From Halococcus salsus (GTDB lineage: Archaea > Halobacteriota > Halobacteria > Halobacteriales > Halococcaceae): 64,000 bases of DNA. A model generated the notes under the pieces. That model did not search any database, was not told the origin of the DNA, and saw nothing but the letters and a program-made list of their open reading frames with translations. Of this stretch, positions 1 through 9,245 are shown in pieces. The position numbers and the translations under genes were made by a program. The stretch lies in contig NZ_JAAAJC010000004.1 of assembly GCF_009900715.1 (NCBI RefSeq), positions 159,943 through 223,942 of the forward strand, read 5' to 3'. Positions within the stretch are counted from its first letter, which is position 1; each line of letters begins with the position of its first letter.

Positions 1-414
1 AGCGAGAGTTCGGACACGACGGATGCCAACGAATCGGCGGACGAGGAGACATCCGACGACGAATCGGAGGACATCGCTATCGAACCGCTCGCCGACGACC
101 GGATCGGGTTCGAGGCGTTCGGCGAACTCGACGTTCGAGTGGGCGAGGTCGAGCACGCCGAGGGGATCGAGGGCGCGGACGACCTCGCACGGCTGGAGGT
201 GGATCTGGGTGCCGAGACCCGCCAGATCGTCGCGGGCATCAAACAGCTCCACGACCTCGACGCGCTGCCCGGAACCCGGGTGGTGGTGCTCGCGAACATC
301 GAGAAGGCCGAACTGTTCGGTGTCGAGAGCAACGGCATGGTCCTCGCGGCGGGCGAGGACGCGGACCTGCTCACCACCCACGCCGACAGCCCGCCGGGGA
401 CGAAGATCCGGTAG
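1..414 (+). CDS. metG: Methionyl-tRNA synthetase, C-terminal tRNA-binding domain (5' truncated by window)
   Basis: The frame is open from base 1 and stops at 412-414, so only the last 137 residues are present. After a very acidic linker (about residues 1-30) comes an OB-fold of the tRNA-bind/EMAPII type: a GELDVRVGEVEHAEG stretch, then DDLARLEVDLGAETRQIVAGI, and a C-terminal GMVLAA segment. This domain closes archaeal MetRS and raises tRNA affinity; the catalytic part lies before the window. A free-standing tRNA-binding protein is the alternative, but the acidic linker running in from upstream favours MetRS. Confidence 0.8.
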   Translation, partial: SESSDTTDANESADEETSDDESEDIAIEPLADDRIGFEAFGELDVRVGEVEHAEGIEGADDLARLEVDLGAETRQIVAGIKQLHDLDALPGTRVVVLANIEKAELFGVESNGMVLAAGEDADLLTTHADSPPGTKIR

Positions 415-492
415 TCGGGTCGGACCGACGGTCTCCGGAGGGATGTCGGGCGAGGGCGGTACGCACTTCCGTTTCGGGTTCGTAGCCGAGCC

Positions 493-690
493 ATGGCGGA
501 CGACGACGAGTGGAAGTACTCAGTCGAGGACTTCGAAGACCCCGAAGAGAGCGACGCGGGCGAAGCCACGGACGTCTTCGGCGACGCGCAGACTCGGCGG
601 GAGATCGAACCCGAGTCGCCGAGCTTCGAGAACGCGCTGTTCGTGGTGTTCGGGGTCGCGCTGGCGCTGTTGATCCTGCTCGGGGTCTGA
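493..690 (+). CDS. Small haloarchaeal membrane-anchored protein
   Basis: A 65-residue protein with a hydrophilic, strongly acidic N-terminal half (about 1-45) and one hydrophobic C-terminal helix (about 46-65, FENALFVVFGVALALLILLG). This is the arrangement of a tail-anchored protein facing the cytoplasm. It sits between metG and an NfeD-like gene on the same strand, 42 bases before the latter, so it may be co-transcribed with the NfeD and SPFH membrane genes. No catalytic motif is visible. I recognise it only as a type of small protein conserved in haloarchaea; function unknown. Confidence 0.7.
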   Translation: MADDDEWKYSVEDFEDPEESDAGEATDVFGDAQTRREIEPESPSFENALFVVFGVALALLILLGV

Positions 691-732
691 CCCGTCCCCA
701 ACAGTTAATCGCACAGCCGCCCTGGGTTCAGT

Positions 733-1350
733 ATGATACCGGCGCTCGGGACCGCGGCCGTGGCTGCGGTCCTCGGTTCGCTGCCCCTCCAGGTGACCGA
801 GCTCGTCTTGGACCAGCTCCCGCTCGTACTCCTGATCTGTGGGCTCGCACTGGTCGGTGCGGAGGCGTTGGCACCCGGCGGGCACCTGATGGTACTCGGC
901 GTCGCGCTCTTGACCGCGGGCATCGTCGGACTGGCGCTCGGCACCTTCCTCGCCCCGGTGTTCCTCGCGGCGGTGCTCGCGCCGGTCGTGATCGCGAGCG
1001 GCGCGGCGGCGTTCTACGTCTACCGGGAGTTCGACTTCTACGGCGGGAAGGGGTCGGGCCGGACGAGCGACTCGTCGGCGCTCCGGGGCAAGACCGGGCG
1101 CGCTACCGAACGCATCACCCACAGCAGCGGCGAGGTCAAACTCGACGAGGGGGGCTTCAACCCCTACTACGCCGCCCGGGCGCTCGACCGGGAGATCGAG
1201 GAGGGCGAGGAGGTGCTGGTCACCGACCCCGGCGGGGGCAACGTGGTGACCGTCGAGTCGCTCTCGATGATCGAGGACGACGAGATCGACCGGGCGCTGG
1301 CCCGCGGGCACGAGGAGTCGGCCGACGAGCGCGAGCGCGAGACCGCTTGA
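733..1350 (+). CDS. NfeD-like membrane protein
   Basis: A 205-residue protein. Three to four hydrophobic segments fill residues about 10-95, including an LPLVLLICGLALVGAEALAPGG stretch typical of NfeD. A soluble C-terminal domain follows (about 110-190, GKTGRATERI...LVTDPGGGNVVTVES) that resembles the NfeD OB-fold. NfeD proteins work with SPFH/stomatin partners in membrane microdomains, and the next gene at 1413 is exactly such a partner. The short form without a serine protease domain is present. The pairing makes a membrane-organising role likely; substrates are unknown. Confidence 0.85.
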   Translation: MIPALGTAAVAAVLGSLPLQVTELVLDQLPLVLLICGLALVGAEALAPGGHLMVLGVALLTAGIVGLALGTFLAPVFLAAVLAPVVIASGAAAFYVYREFDFYGGKGSGRTSDSSALRGKTGRATERITHSSGEVKLDEGGFNPYYAARALDREIEEGEEVLVTDPGGGNVVTVESLSMIEDDEIDRALARGHEESADERERETA

Positions 1351-1412
1351 GAGGGCGGCGATGAACACCGTCGGAACGCTTATGCTTCCGAGATTCTGAC
1401 ATTCAGAGCGAG

Positions 1413-2585
1413 ATGCTACTCGAACCGCTGCAGGTCGGCGCTCTCCTCCCGGCCATCGTCGTCCTGCTCCTCCTGCTGGTCGCGGTCGCAACCGTCTACA
1501 GCTCGATCGAGATCGTCAACGCGTACGAGAAACGCGCGCTGACGGTGCTCGGTGACTACCGAAAACTCCTCGAACCCGGCATCAGCTTCGTGCCGCCGTT
1601 CGTCAGCAACACCTACCCGTTCGACATGCGGACCCAGACCCTCGACGTCCCCCGTCAGGAGGCGATCACCCGCGACAACTCGCCGGTGACCGCCGACGCA
1701 GTCGTTTATATCAAGGTCATGGACGCGAAGAAGGCCTTCCTCGAAGTCGACGACTACAAGCGCGCGGTCTCGAACCTCGCACAGACCACCCTCCGCGCCG
1801 TGCTCGGCGACATGGACCTCGACGACACGCTGAGCAAGCGCTCGGAGATCAACAGCCGCATTCGACGGGACCTCGACGAGCCGACCGACGAGTGGGGTGT
1901 GCGGGTCGAGTCGGTCGAGGTCCGGGAGGTCAACCCCTCGCCCGACGTCCAGCAGGCGATGGAACAGCAGACCTCCGCCGAGCGCCGTCGCCGTGCGATG
2001 ATCCTCGAAGCCCAGGGTGAACGCCGGAGCGCGGTCGAGAGCGCCGAGGGTGAGAAGCAGTCGAACATCATCCGCGCCCAGGGTGAAAAGCAGAGCCAGA
2101 TCCTCGAGGCCCAGGGTGACTCGGTCTCGACGGTGCTCCGGGCGAAGTCCGCCGAGTCGATGGGCGAACGCGCGGTCATCGAGCGCGGGATGGAGACCCT
2201 CCAGTCGATGGGCGAAAGCGAGTCCACGACGTTCGTGCTGCCCCAGGAGCTGACCTCGATGCTCGGGCGGTACGGCAAACACCTCCCCGGCAGCGACGTC
2301 ACCGAGAGCAACGACGACCTCCAGAGCCTCGACTTCGACGCCGAGACACGCGAACTCATCGGGCTCGACAACATCGACGAGATCCTCGGCAACATCGACG
2401 AGGAGGCCGAACTCGATGTCGAGGAGATGGAACAGGAGGCCGAAGCCATCAAGACCGGCAAGGCCACCACCGACATCCAGGACCCCGACGACGTCATCGC
2501 CGAGATGGACGAGCCGACGGGGACCGGATCGGGGCCCGACTCGACCGAGGCGAGCGACGAGGAACTCGAACCCGAGACGAACTGA
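1413..2585 (+). CDS. SPFH/band 7 (stomatin-prohibitin) family protein
   Basis: 390 residues. A single N-terminal membrane helix (about 8-30) is followed by an SPFH domain (YSSIEIVNAYEKRALTVLG, then DMRTQTLDVPRQEAITRDNSPVTADAVVY) to about residue 200. An alanine/glutamate-rich coiled-coil region follows, with three repeats of an AQGE-K/R-S unit (about 200-250), then a long acidic tail. The usual stomatin core ends near residue 290; the extra C-terminal 100 residues are a haloarchaeal acidic extension. It follows the NfeD-like gene by 62 bases on the same strand. The family scaffolds membrane microdomains and modulates proteases; no enzyme activity is expected. Confidence 0.9.
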   Translation: MLLEPLQVGALLPAIVVLLLLLVAVATVYSSIEIVNAYEKRALTVLGDYRKLLEPGISFVPPFVSNTYPFDMRTQTLDVPRQEAITRDNSPVTADAVVYIKVMDAKKAFLEVDDYKRAVSNLAQTTLRAVLGDMDLDDTLSKRSEINSRIRRDLDEPTDEWGVRVESVEVREVNPSPDVQQAMEQQTSAERRRRAMILEAQGERRSAVESAEGEKQSNIIRAQGEKQSQILEAQGDSVSTVLRAKSAESMGERAVIERGMETLQSMGESESTTFVLPQELTSMLGRYGKHLPGSDVTESNDDLQSLDFDAETRELIGLDNIDEILGNIDEEAELDVEEMEQEAEAIKTGKATTDIQDPDDVIAEMDEPTGTGSGPDSTEASDEELEPETN

Positions 2586-2639
2586 GTCGACGCGCACACA
2601 GTCAAAGCCGTTTTATCTGCCTATCCCGAGGCAGTACCA

Positions 2640-3248
2640 ATGGGCGACCCCGAGGTCGACGAGGGAAAACGCGCGACGCTCCGGCGGTTCGCCGCCGTCG
2701 GGGCGGTCGGGCCGCTCGCGCGCCTCGCCGACAGGGACGAAGACGACGAGAGCGACGCCCGCGACGCCATCACGGGCTACCTCGCGGCGACGCCGGGCGC
2801 GCACTTCTCGAAGGTTCGTGACGACCTCGAGCTTGGAACCGGCGAGACCCAACACCACCTCCGGCGGCTCGAAAACGACGCGGTCGTCGAGAGCGACCGC
2901 GACGGCGACTACCGACGGTACTTCCCCGCCCGGGAGTTCGACGCGTTCGAGAAGGTCGCGCTCGGCGTCCTCCGTCGGGAGACGCCACGGGGAATGGTGA
3001 TCGCGCTGCTTCGCGACCCCGACGCGAGCGCGAGCGACCTCGCCACCGACCTCGGGGTCTCGCGGCCGACGGTGAGCAAACACGCCGCCGACCTCGAGGA
3101 TGCGGGGGTGCTCTCGCGTGGCGAGGGCTACGCGCTCGTCCGTCCGGAGCTCCTGTTGACGCTGCTCGTTCGATACGCCAACTCGTTCGACGTCGCGACG
3201 CTCCAGTTCGCGCGCGAGGCCGACCGGTACATCAGCGTCGACGGATAG
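2640..3248 (+). CDS. Transcriptional regulator with two winged-helix domains
   Basis: 202 residues holding two winged helix-turn-helix domains in tandem. The first, about 40-100, contains HFSKVRDDLELGTGETQHHLRRLE. The second, about 110-175, contains SASDLATDLGVSRPTVSKHAADLEDAGVL. The recognition helices are clear in both. A TATA-like TTTTATC stretch lies at about 2611-2617, about 23-29 bases before the ATG, which suits a nearly leaderless mRNA. No ligand-binding domain or metal-binding cluster is visible, so the signal is unknown. Targets might include the SPFH/NfeD genes upstream, but nothing in the sequence proves that. Confidence 0.8.
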   Translation: MGDPEVDEGKRATLRRFAAVGAVGPLARLADRDEDDESDARDAITGYLAATPGAHFSKVRDDLELGTGETQHHLRRLENDAVVESDRDGDYRRYFPAREFDAFEKVALGVLRRETPRGMVIALLRDPDASASDLATDLGVSRPTVSKHAADLEDAGVLSRGEGYALVRPELLLTLLVRYANSFDVATLQFAREADRYISVDG

Positions 3249-3254
3249 TTCGGT

Positions 3255-3494
3255 TCACCTGGTGACCTTCCAAGTGGTGCTGGAGGAGTAGCCCCACTTC
3301 TCGACCGAGAGCGGCCCGTCGGAGTTCTGGATCGCGGTCATGTTGGTACCGACCTCCTTCGCCGAGAGCCCGACCGCCTCGCCGATGAGGCGGGACTTGA
3401 AGTAGGTTCGTGTGGCCACGTGCTCGCGGAGGTACTCGAAGATCCGTCGCTGTTTCTCGCTGAGAGCGGGCATCGCCGCGGTGGTAGCGCCCAT
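3255..3494 (-). CDS. Small winged-helix protein, haloarchaeal
   Basis: 79 residues; the in-frame methionine in MPALSEKQRR (residue 8) is an equally good start. The core looks like a DNA-binding helix-turn-helix: LSEKQRRIFEYLREHV, then SRLIGEAVGLSAKEVGTNM, and a wing-like C-terminus ending WGYSSSTTWKV. It converges with the two-domain regulator at 2640, leaving only 6 bases between stop codons. This is a small conserved haloarchaeal protein type; its regulon is unknown. No metal or ligand site can be seen. Confidence 0.75.
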   Translation of the reverse strand: MGATTAAMPALSEKQRRIFEYLREHVATRTYFKSRLIGEAVGLSAKEVGTNMTAIQNSDGPLSVEKWGYSSSTTWKVTR

Positions 3495-3729
3495 AGTCTC
3501 TCTACCGAGGCGGCGTACATACGGGGTTTGGTACGGTGGGGTAATCCGGCCGCCGTCCGTCGGTTTTCGTCCTCATGGAACGGTCGAGGCGATGGTCGTG
3601 GGCCGCGAGGTCGTTCCGAGCTCCGGGGGATGGTACGTGCGGGTAACGCCCTCGAGCCCTCGTTTTCGGGCTCGTCGGTGAGCGGTAGTTCTTTGGTCCT
3701 CCGCTCCAGAGACGCGAACGGAGCACTAC

Positions 3730-4131
3730 GTGATGGAAATCTCTGATAAACTCCTGTGTCTGTTCAACGCTGATGTCTCCGAGACCGGCGACACCTACAC
3801 CGTCGAGGTGCCGCGGCGCGAGGTCGATACCGGTTCGATCGAGACGGGTGAGACCTATCGCGTGGCGCTGATCTCGCGCGAGTCGGTCGAGAGCGGGACG
3901 AGCGGGTCATCGTCGTCGTCGAACCGCCCCTCGACCGAGCCACAGCCGCCGGTCGACGTCGGCGAGATGCGCTACGTCGAGGTCGAGGACATCGGCAAGC
4001 AGGGCGACGGTATCGCCCGCGTCGAGCGGGGCTACGTCATCATCGTCCCCGGAGCGGAGGTCGGCGAACAGGTCAAGGTCGAGGTCACCGAAGTGAAATC
4101 CAACTTCGCGGTGGGCGAGATAATCGAGTAG
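3730..4131 (+). CDS. TRAM domain protein
   Basis: 133 residues from a GTG, with an ATG immediately following at 3733 that may be the true start. Residues 1-45 form a small beta-rich N-terminal part that is conserved in haloarchaeal TRAM proteins. A serine-rich linker follows (about 54-70), then a complete TRAM domain (about 78-133: VGEMRYVEVEDIGKQGDGIARVERGYVIIVPGAEVGEQVKVEV). TRAM domains bind RNA, usually tRNA or structured RNA, and stand-alone archaeal TRAM proteins have been described as RNA chaperones. The gene stands alone behind a 235-base intergenic region. Confidence 0.85.
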   Translation: MMEISDKLLCLFNADVSETGDTYTVEVPRREVDTGSIETGETYRVALISRESVESGTSGSSSSSNRPSTEPQPPVDVGEMRYVEVEDIGKQGDGIARVERGYVIIVPGAEVGEQVKVEVTEVKSNFAVGEIIE

Positions 4132-4190
4132 GTCGTCCGTTGCGGTCAGGGCGCTTCGTACGTACACCGACGAGTCGGCGGCCGGCCGCC

Positions 4191-4391
4191 TCAGTTCTCC
4201 TGGCCGGGCTCGCTTTTGGCGTGGTCGTCGTCGTCGTTCGCGTCGAACTCCTCGTCACAGTTCGCACAGCGGTAGATGCCGGCGGCACCGCCCTCGATAC
4301 GTTCGACGTCGCCCGAACCACAGGACGGACAGGAGGGGGTCTCGCCGATGCCGTGTGTGTCGTTCATCGAGTCGGTCGTACCATCGGGCAT
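4191..4391 (-). CDS. Small zinc-ribbon protein
   Basis: 66 residues; a start at the second methionine (residue 9, MNDTHGIG) is also plausible. It has a single zinc ribbon made of two CxxC pairs, CPSCGSGD and CANCDEEF, about 20 residues apart, followed by a hydrophilic acidic tail. Such miniature zinc-finger proteins are abundant and conserved in haloarchaea and mostly uncharacterised. It lies 15 bases downstream of the cysteine-cluster protein on the same strand and may share its transcript. The zinc-binding call is firm; the function is not known. Confidence 0.75.
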   Translation of the reverse strand: MPDGTTDSMNDTHGIGETPSCPSCGSGDVERIEGGAAGIYRCANCDEEFDANDDDDHAKSEPGQEN

Positions 4392-4406
4392 CGAATAAAC
4401 GTCCCG

Positions 4407-5093
4407 CTACTCGTCGGAGGCCCGTTCGTCTTCGCCGTCGAGCCGCGTCCCGTCGGGTCGTTTCGCGCCCTCCGAATCGTGGACCACCACACCGTCGGCG
4501 TCGGGGGCGGGTTCGTACCGGTCCTGGACCGCGATCGCCTCCTCGAGTTCGCGGACCGCGCGGGTCTTGAGCGCGCCCGCGAGCGCCTCGGCGTCCGCGC
4601 GGTCGATGTCGCGTCCGAGCCCCTCGCACTCGTGGGCGCGCACCGCGCCGACTCGATCGACCGCTGCACCCATCGGCTGGTTCGTCCCGTCGAGCGCGAC
4701 GCTGAACGGGTAGGTCCGACAGATCAGCGGGCGGTCCTCGTGGACGGTACACGCACCCGTTCCATCCCGTTCGGTGTAGAAGCTACAGTCACCACAGCCG
4801 GTGGTTTCGAGCGCCCACTCGAAGGTCTCGCCCGTCGGGCCGTCGGGACCGGGTTCGACTCCGTACGGCATCGGGCGGGCGACGTCGCGCCACTCCCGAC
4901 CGGTCGCGTCTTGGAGGTCGCGCACCTCGTCGGGGAAGACCGTGGCGGTGTGGTCCTCGTGGCCGTCGGGTCCGTCGGCGGCCTTACAGCACGCCCCACA
5001 GCGGGTGCACTCGAATCCCATCGTCTCGATGGCATCGGCCAATTTCGACGTGTCGAGGTCGCGGGCGCGGGCGAGTTCGTCCTCGAAGCTCAC
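4407..5093 (-). CDS. YkgJ-family cysteine cluster protein
   Basis: 228 residues from a GTG at 5093; an in-frame GTG at 5099 is an alternative. The frame stays open to 5168, but the TTTTTGC stretch about 25 bases upstream of 5093 suits a leaderless start there. The CxxCGxCC motif (CTRCGACC) near residue 30 and later cysteines (CGDCSFY, CTVHEDRPLICRTYPF) define the YkgJ/UPF0153 family, thought to bind a metal or an Fe-S cluster. The RPLICRTYPF signature is typical. The biological role of the family is unresolved. Confidence 0.85.
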   Translation of the reverse strand: MSFEDELARARDLDTSKLADAIETMGFECTRCGACCKAADGPDGHEDHTATVFPDEVRDLQDATGREWRDVARPMPYGVEPGPDGPTGETFEWALETTGCGDCSFYTERDGTGACTVHEDRPLICRTYPFSVALDGTNQPMGAAVDRVGAVRAHECEGLGRDIDRADAEALAGALKTRAVRELEEAIAVQDRYEPAPDADGVVVHDSEGAKRPDGTRLDGEDERASDE

Positions 5094-5220
5094 ACCCACA
5101 CCAGCCAGCCACGCCGCAAAAACCCGTCGTCGGGGCGATAGTCTCAAGTTCGATCGAGCCTGAACCACAACACAACCGATCCGTGGAATTCGTCGCGTTG
5201 CACCCCGCTTTCGGAGGAAG

Positions 5221-5230
5221 TTTTAAATAC
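5221..5230 (+). promoter_or_regulatory. TATA box of the Hsp20-like/cdc48 operon
   Basis: A TTTTAAATAC block, strikingly AT-rich against the GC-rich surroundings, centred about 29 bases before the ATG at 5255. This spacing suits a transcript that starts almost at the first codon, as is common in haloarchaea. Confidence 0.7.
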
Positions 5231-5238
5231 TAGTAGTA

Positions 5239-5253
5239 CTAACCAGAGGTTAG
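5239..5253. promoter_or_regulatory. CTAAC-N5-GTTAG palindrome, candidate heat-shock repressor site
   Basis: A perfect inverted repeat CTAAC-CAGAG-GTTAG lies between the TATA box and the start codon, where a bound repressor would block RNA polymerase. From memory, the same consensus was reported for HSR1 of Archaeoglobus fulgidus, which controls an operon with an AAA+ ATPase and an Hsp20. The genes downstream here are an Hsp20-like protein and a CDC48 AAA+ ATPase. Regulation by an HSR1-like protein is my inference. Confidence 0.6.
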
Positions 5254-5254
5254 G

Positions 5255-5494
5255 ATGACACCAACACTCCAGCAGTTCGACGACCGGGACGACGTACTCC
5301 GGCGATACGAGTACGCCGACCGGGTGGTGTACGCCGCCGACCTCGGCCCTGCCGACGATATCACGGTCGACATCGTCGACGGCACCGTGATGCTCGTCCA
5401 CGGCGACGAGCAGGCGGACTTCGAGATCCGGGAAGCCGGATCGGCCGAAGCGACCATCAACAACGGCGTGCTTACCGTCGAGGTGGCGCGATAA
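5255..5494 (+). CDS. Hsp20/alpha-crystallin-like small protein upstream of cdc48
   Basis: 79 residues with a beta-strand-rich core ([25 protein letters not shown], then a GVLTVEV strand at the end). This resembles the last strands of an alpha-crystallin domain, including the terminal GVLTVEV-type motif of Hsp20 proteins. It is shorter than a true Hsp20 (about 130-150 residues) and lacks an N-terminal arm. It ends one base before the cdc48 start, so the two are translated together. A helper or substrate-delivery role for the CDC48 unfoldase fits the context but is inferred. Confidence 0.7.
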   Translation: MTPTLQQFDDRDDVLRRYEYADRVVYAADLGPADDITVDIVDGTVMLVHGDEQADFEIREAGSAEATINNGVLTVEVAR

Positions 5495-5495
5495 C

Positions 5496-7760
5496 ATGAA
5501 GCTCTCAGTCAAACCGCTGAAGCAGAAGGACGCGGGCCGCGGCCTCGCGGCCGTCGACCGCGCCGCGATGGAGGAGCTCGGGCTCGAGAACGGCGACTAC
5601 ATCCTGATCGAGGGGAGCGACGGCCGCGCGATCGCGCGGGTCTGGCCGGGCTACCCCGACGACCAGGGTCGTGACGTGATCCGTATCGACGGCCAGCTCC
5701 GCGGCGAGGCCCAGGTGGGCATCGACGACCGCGTGAGCGTCGAGAAGGCCGACGTCAAACCGGCCGACTCGGTGACGGTGGCGCTGCCCCAGAACCTTCG
5801 GATCCGGGGGAACATCGGCCCCTACATCCAGGACAAGCTCTCGGGACAGGCGATCACGCAGGGCCAGACGATCCCGTTCTCGCTCGGCTTCGGGCCGTTC
5901 TCGGGGAACTCCGGCCAGCGCATTCCGCTGCGAGTCGCGGAGACGTCCCCGAGCGGGACCGTGATCGTCGCCGACACGACCACGATCGAGGTCAGCGAGA
6001 AGCCCGCCGAGGAGATCGTCTCCGAGGACGGCGACGACACCGCCAGCACGCCCTCCGTGACCTACGAGGACATCGGTGGCCTCGACCGCGAGCTCGAACA
6101 GGTCCGCGAGATGATCGAGCTCCCGATGCGCCACCCCGAGCTCTTCAAGCAGCTCGGCATCGACCCGCCGAAGGGCGTCCTGCTCCACGGCCCGCCCGGC
6201 ACGGGCAAGACCCTGATCGCGAAGGCGGTCGCCAACGAGATCGACGCCCACTTCGAGACCATCTCGGGCCCCGAGATCATGTCGAAGTACTACGGCGAGT
6301 CCGAAGAACAGCTCCGGGAGATCTTCGACGAGGCCGAGGAGAACGAACCCGCGATCGTCTTCATCGACGAGATCGACTCGATCGCCCCCAAACGCGACGA
6401 CACCTCGGGTGACGTCGAGCGCCGGGTCGTCGCCCAGCTCCTCAGCCTGATGGACGGGCTCGAAGAGCGCGGCCAGGTCACCGTGATCGCCGCCACCAAC
6501 CGCGTGGACGCGATCGACCCCGCGCTCCGGCGCGGCGGCCGGTTCGACCGCGAGATCGAGATCGGCGTGCCCGACAAGGAAGGCCGAAAGGAGATCCTCC
6601 AGGTCCACACGCGCGGGATGCCGCTGGAGGAGGGGATCGACCTCGACACCTACGCCGAGAACACCCACGGGTTCGTCGGTTCGGACCTCGAATCGCTGGC
6701 GAAGGAGTCGGCGATGAACGCCCTCAGGCGAATTCGACCCGAGCTCGACCTCGACGAGGAGGAGGTCGACGCCGAGGTGCTCGAATCGTTGCGGGTCACC
6801 CGCGACGACATGAAGAGCGCGCTGAAGGGCATCGAGCCGTCCGCGCTCCGCGAGGTGTTCGTCGAGGTCCCCGACACCAGCTGGGAGAACGTCGGCGGGC
6901 TCGAAGACACCAAGGAACGCCTCCGCGAGACGGTGCAGTGGCCGCTCGACTACCCCGAGGTGTTCGAGGCGATGGACATGAACGCCGCGAAGGGCGTGAT
7001 GATGTACGGCCCGCCGGGCACGGGGAAGACCCTGCTCGCGAAGGCCGTCGCCAACGAGGCCCAATCGAACTTCATCTCGATCAAGGGCCCCGAACTCCTC
7101 AACAAGTTCGTCGGCGAGTCCGAGAAGGGCGTCCGCGAGGTCTTCTCGAAGGCCCGCGAGAACGCACCCACGGTCGTGTTCTTCGACGAGATCGACTCGA
7201 TCGCGGGCGAGCGCGGCCAGCACGCCAACGATTCGGGCGTCGGCGAGCGCGTCGTCTCGCAGCTCCTCACCGAGCTCGATGGGCTCGAAGAGCTAGAGGA
7301 CGTCGTGGTGATCGCGACCTCGAATCGACCGGACCTGATCGACAGCGCGTTGCTCAGACCTGGGCGGCTCGACAGACACGTCCACGTCCCGGTGCCCGAC
7401 GAGGAGGGCCGGGAGGCTATCTTCGAGGTTCACACCCGGAACAAGCCGCTGGCCGAGGACGTCGACCTCGCCGACCTCGCGCGCCGAACGGAGGGCTACG
7501 TCGGCGCGGACATCGAGGCCGTCACCCGCGAGGCCGCGATGGCCGCGACCCGCGAGCTCATCGAGATGAGCGACCCCGAGGACCTGGTCGGCAACGTCGG
7601 CAACGTCCGGATCGGCGTCGAGCACTTCGACCAGGCGCTCGACGAGGTCAACCCGAGCGTCACCGCCGAGACCAGGGAGCGCTACGAGGAGATCGAGTCC
7701 CGGTTCAACGCCGGCGAACCCGCGAACAACGAACCCGAGATCGGGCAGACCTTCCAGTAA
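5496..7760 (+). CDS. cdc48: CDC48/VAT family AAA+ ATPase
   Basis: 754 residues, the usual VAT length. The N domain (about 1-185) has the double-psi barrel start [21 protein letters not shown]. Two AAA modules follow, with Walker A GPPGTGKT at residues 232 and 505, Walker B FIDEIDS and FFDEIDS, and SRH segments ending in RRGGRFDRE and RPGRLDRH. The enzyme is a hexameric unfoldase that extracts and unfolds proteins, commonly for the proteasome. It is the second gene of a two-gene operon behind the Hsp20-like protein, whose promoter carries a possible heat-shock operator. Confidence 0.97.
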   Translation: MKLSVKPLKQKDAGRGLAAVDRAAMEELGLENGDYILIEGSDGRAIARVWPGYPDDQGRDVIRIDGQLRGEAQVGIDDRVSVEKADVKPADSVTVALPQNLRIRGNIGPYIQDKLSGQAITQGQTIPFSLGFGPFSGNSGQRIPLRVAETSPSGTVIVADTTTIEVSEKPAEEIVSEDGDDTASTPSVTYEDIGGLDRELEQVREMIELPMRHPELFKQLGIDPPKGVLLHGPPGTGKTLIAKAVANEIDAHFETISGPEIMSKYYGESEEQLREIFDEAEENEPAIVFIDEIDSIAPKRDDTSGDVERRVVAQLLSLMDGLEERGQVTVIAATNRVDAIDPALRRGGRFDREIEIGVPDKEGRKEILQVHTRGMPLEEGIDLDTYAENTHGFVGSDLESLAKESAMNALRRIRPELDLDEEEVDAEVLESLRVTRDDMKSALKGIEPSALREVFVEVPDTSWENVGGLEDTKERLRETVQWPLDYPEVFEAMDMNAAKGVMMYGPPGTGKTLLAKAVANEAQSNFISIKGPELLNKFVGESEKGVREVFSKARENAPTVVFFDEIDSIAGERGQHANDSGVGERVVSQLLTELDGLEELEDVVVIATSNRPDLIDSALLRPGRLDRHVHVPVPDEEGREAIFEVHTRNKPLAEDVDLADLARRTEGYVGADIEAVTREAAMAATRELIEMSDPEDLVGNVGNVRIGVEHFDQALDEVNPSVTAETRERYEEIESRFNAGEPANNEPEIGQTFQ

Positions 7761-7919
7761 GGTCGCCCGCGACCGGTTTCCTCATCCGCTTCGGTTCCCG
7801 TCGTAGCGAGCCGACGTGAGGAGCGATCGCGGCTCGTCGAGGCGGCATGAGTGTGCGTGTACCGACGGTCTTTTTCCGTTATCGAAAATCATTACGGTCC
7901 CCAGCCTCCACGATAGTCG

Positions 7920-9203
7920 ATGTCATCAACGGAGGCGACCAAGAACCGGTGGTTGATCGCCGCGTCGGCCGTCGCGATCCACCTCTCGATCGGGAGCATT
8001 TACGCGTACAGCATCTACCAGATCCCGCTGAACGAAGCCCAGGGGTGGGGGACGTCGAGCGTGACGACCGCGTTCTCCATCGCGATCTTCGTCCTCGGGA
8101 TCACGGCGGCCTTCCTCGGGAGCTACGTCGAGAAGTACGGCCCGCGGTTATCCGGGCTGGCGGCGGCGGTGCTGTACGGCCTCGGGATGGTCGGATCGGG
8201 GCTCAGCGTCCAGCTCGGGAGCCTCCCGCTGTTCCTCGCCACGTTCGGGGTCGTCGGCGGGATGGGGCTCGGACTCGGCTACATCACGCCGATCGGAACG
8301 CTCGTCGAGTGGTTCCCCGACCGCCGCGGGATGGCGACGGGCCTCGCGGTGATGGGCTTCGGTGCCGGGGCGCTGCTGACCGGTCCACTCGGGAACTACC
8401 TCATCCAGTCCGTCGGCGTCGCGACGACGTTCTACGCGCTCGGCGTTCTCTACCTCGTCCTGATGGCCGCCGGCGCGAGCTATCTCGCCAAACCGCCGGA
8501 GGGCTGGCTCCCCGAGGGGATAGAGGACACCCCGGAGAACCAGGAGGAAGCGAAGAGCGCGCTCGACGGTATCAGCAACCTCACCGCGAAGGAGGCGCGC
8601 ACCTCGCCGCGGTTCTGGATGGTCTGGCTCATCGTCTTCATCAACGTCTCCGCGGGGATCATGCTGCTCGCGTTCGCCTCGCCGATGCTCCAGCAGATCG
8701 CCGGTGCGAGCGCGACGACCGCGGCGTTCATCACCGGCTACATCGGGATCTTCAACGGCGGCGGCCGCATCGTGTGGGCCTCGCTGTCGGATTACATCGG
8801 CCGGACGACGACCTACGCGGCGTTCTTCGCCATCCAGATCGTCGCCTTCTTCGTGATGCCACAGGTCGCGGGCGTCTGGCTCCTCGCGGGGCTCATCTTC
8901 CTCGTCATCACCTGCTACGGCGGTGGCTTCGCCTGCCTCCCGGCCTACCTCAGCGACCTCTTCGGCACCCAGGAGGTCAGCGCGATCCACGGCTACGCGC
9001 TCACGGCGTGGGGATTCGCCGGGGTGGCCGGACCGCAGCTCGCCTCCGCGATCCTCGAATCCACGGGAAGCTACACCAGCGCGCTCTACATCATGAACGG
9101 GGCGCTCGTCGTCGGGCTGATCACGGTCGCGGTCCTCCGCTGGCGGATCGGGAAGCTCCAGGACGCGGGCCGGTCCCGCGGGACCGCCGAGACGGCCAAC
9201 TGA
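7920..9203 (+). CDS. OFA-type MFS transporter (oxalate/formate antiporter family)
   Basis: 427 residues with twelve predicted membrane helices. The N-terminus NRWLIAASAVAIHLSIGSIYAYSIY is characteristic of the OFA family, as is the loop EWFPDRRGMATGLAVMGFGAGA after helix 4. A central cytoplasmic loop (about 195-230) contains TAKEARTSPRFWMVW before helix 7. OFA proteins exchange small carboxylates across the membrane; oxalate/formate is only the founding case, so the substrate cannot be read from sequence. It stands alone behind a 159-base upstream region containing AT-rich stretches near 7871-7890. Confidence 0.88.
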   Translation: MSSTEATKNRWLIAASAVAIHLSIGSIYAYSIYQIPLNEAQGWGTSSVTTAFSIAIFVLGITAAFLGSYVEKYGPRLSGLAAAVLYGLGMVGSGLSVQLGSLPLFLATFGVVGGMGLGLGYITPIGTLVEWFPDRRGMATGLAVMGFGAGALLTGPLGNYLIQSVGVATTFYALGVLYLVLMAAGASYLAKPPEGWLPEGIEDTPENQEEAKSALDGISNLTAKEARTSPRFWMVWLIVFINVSAGIMLLAFASPMLQQIAGASATTAAFITGYIGIFNGGGRIVWASLSDYIGRTTTYAAFFAIQIVAFFVMPQVAGVWLLAGLIFLVITCYGGGFACLPAYLSDLFGTQEVSAIHGYALTAWGFAGVAGPQLASAILESTGSYTSALYIMNGALVVGLITVAVLRWRIGKLQDAGRSRGTAETAN

Positions 9204-9245
9204 CGGTCGCGAACCGCTTTTCGGAGTCCGTCGATGCCGGCTCGG

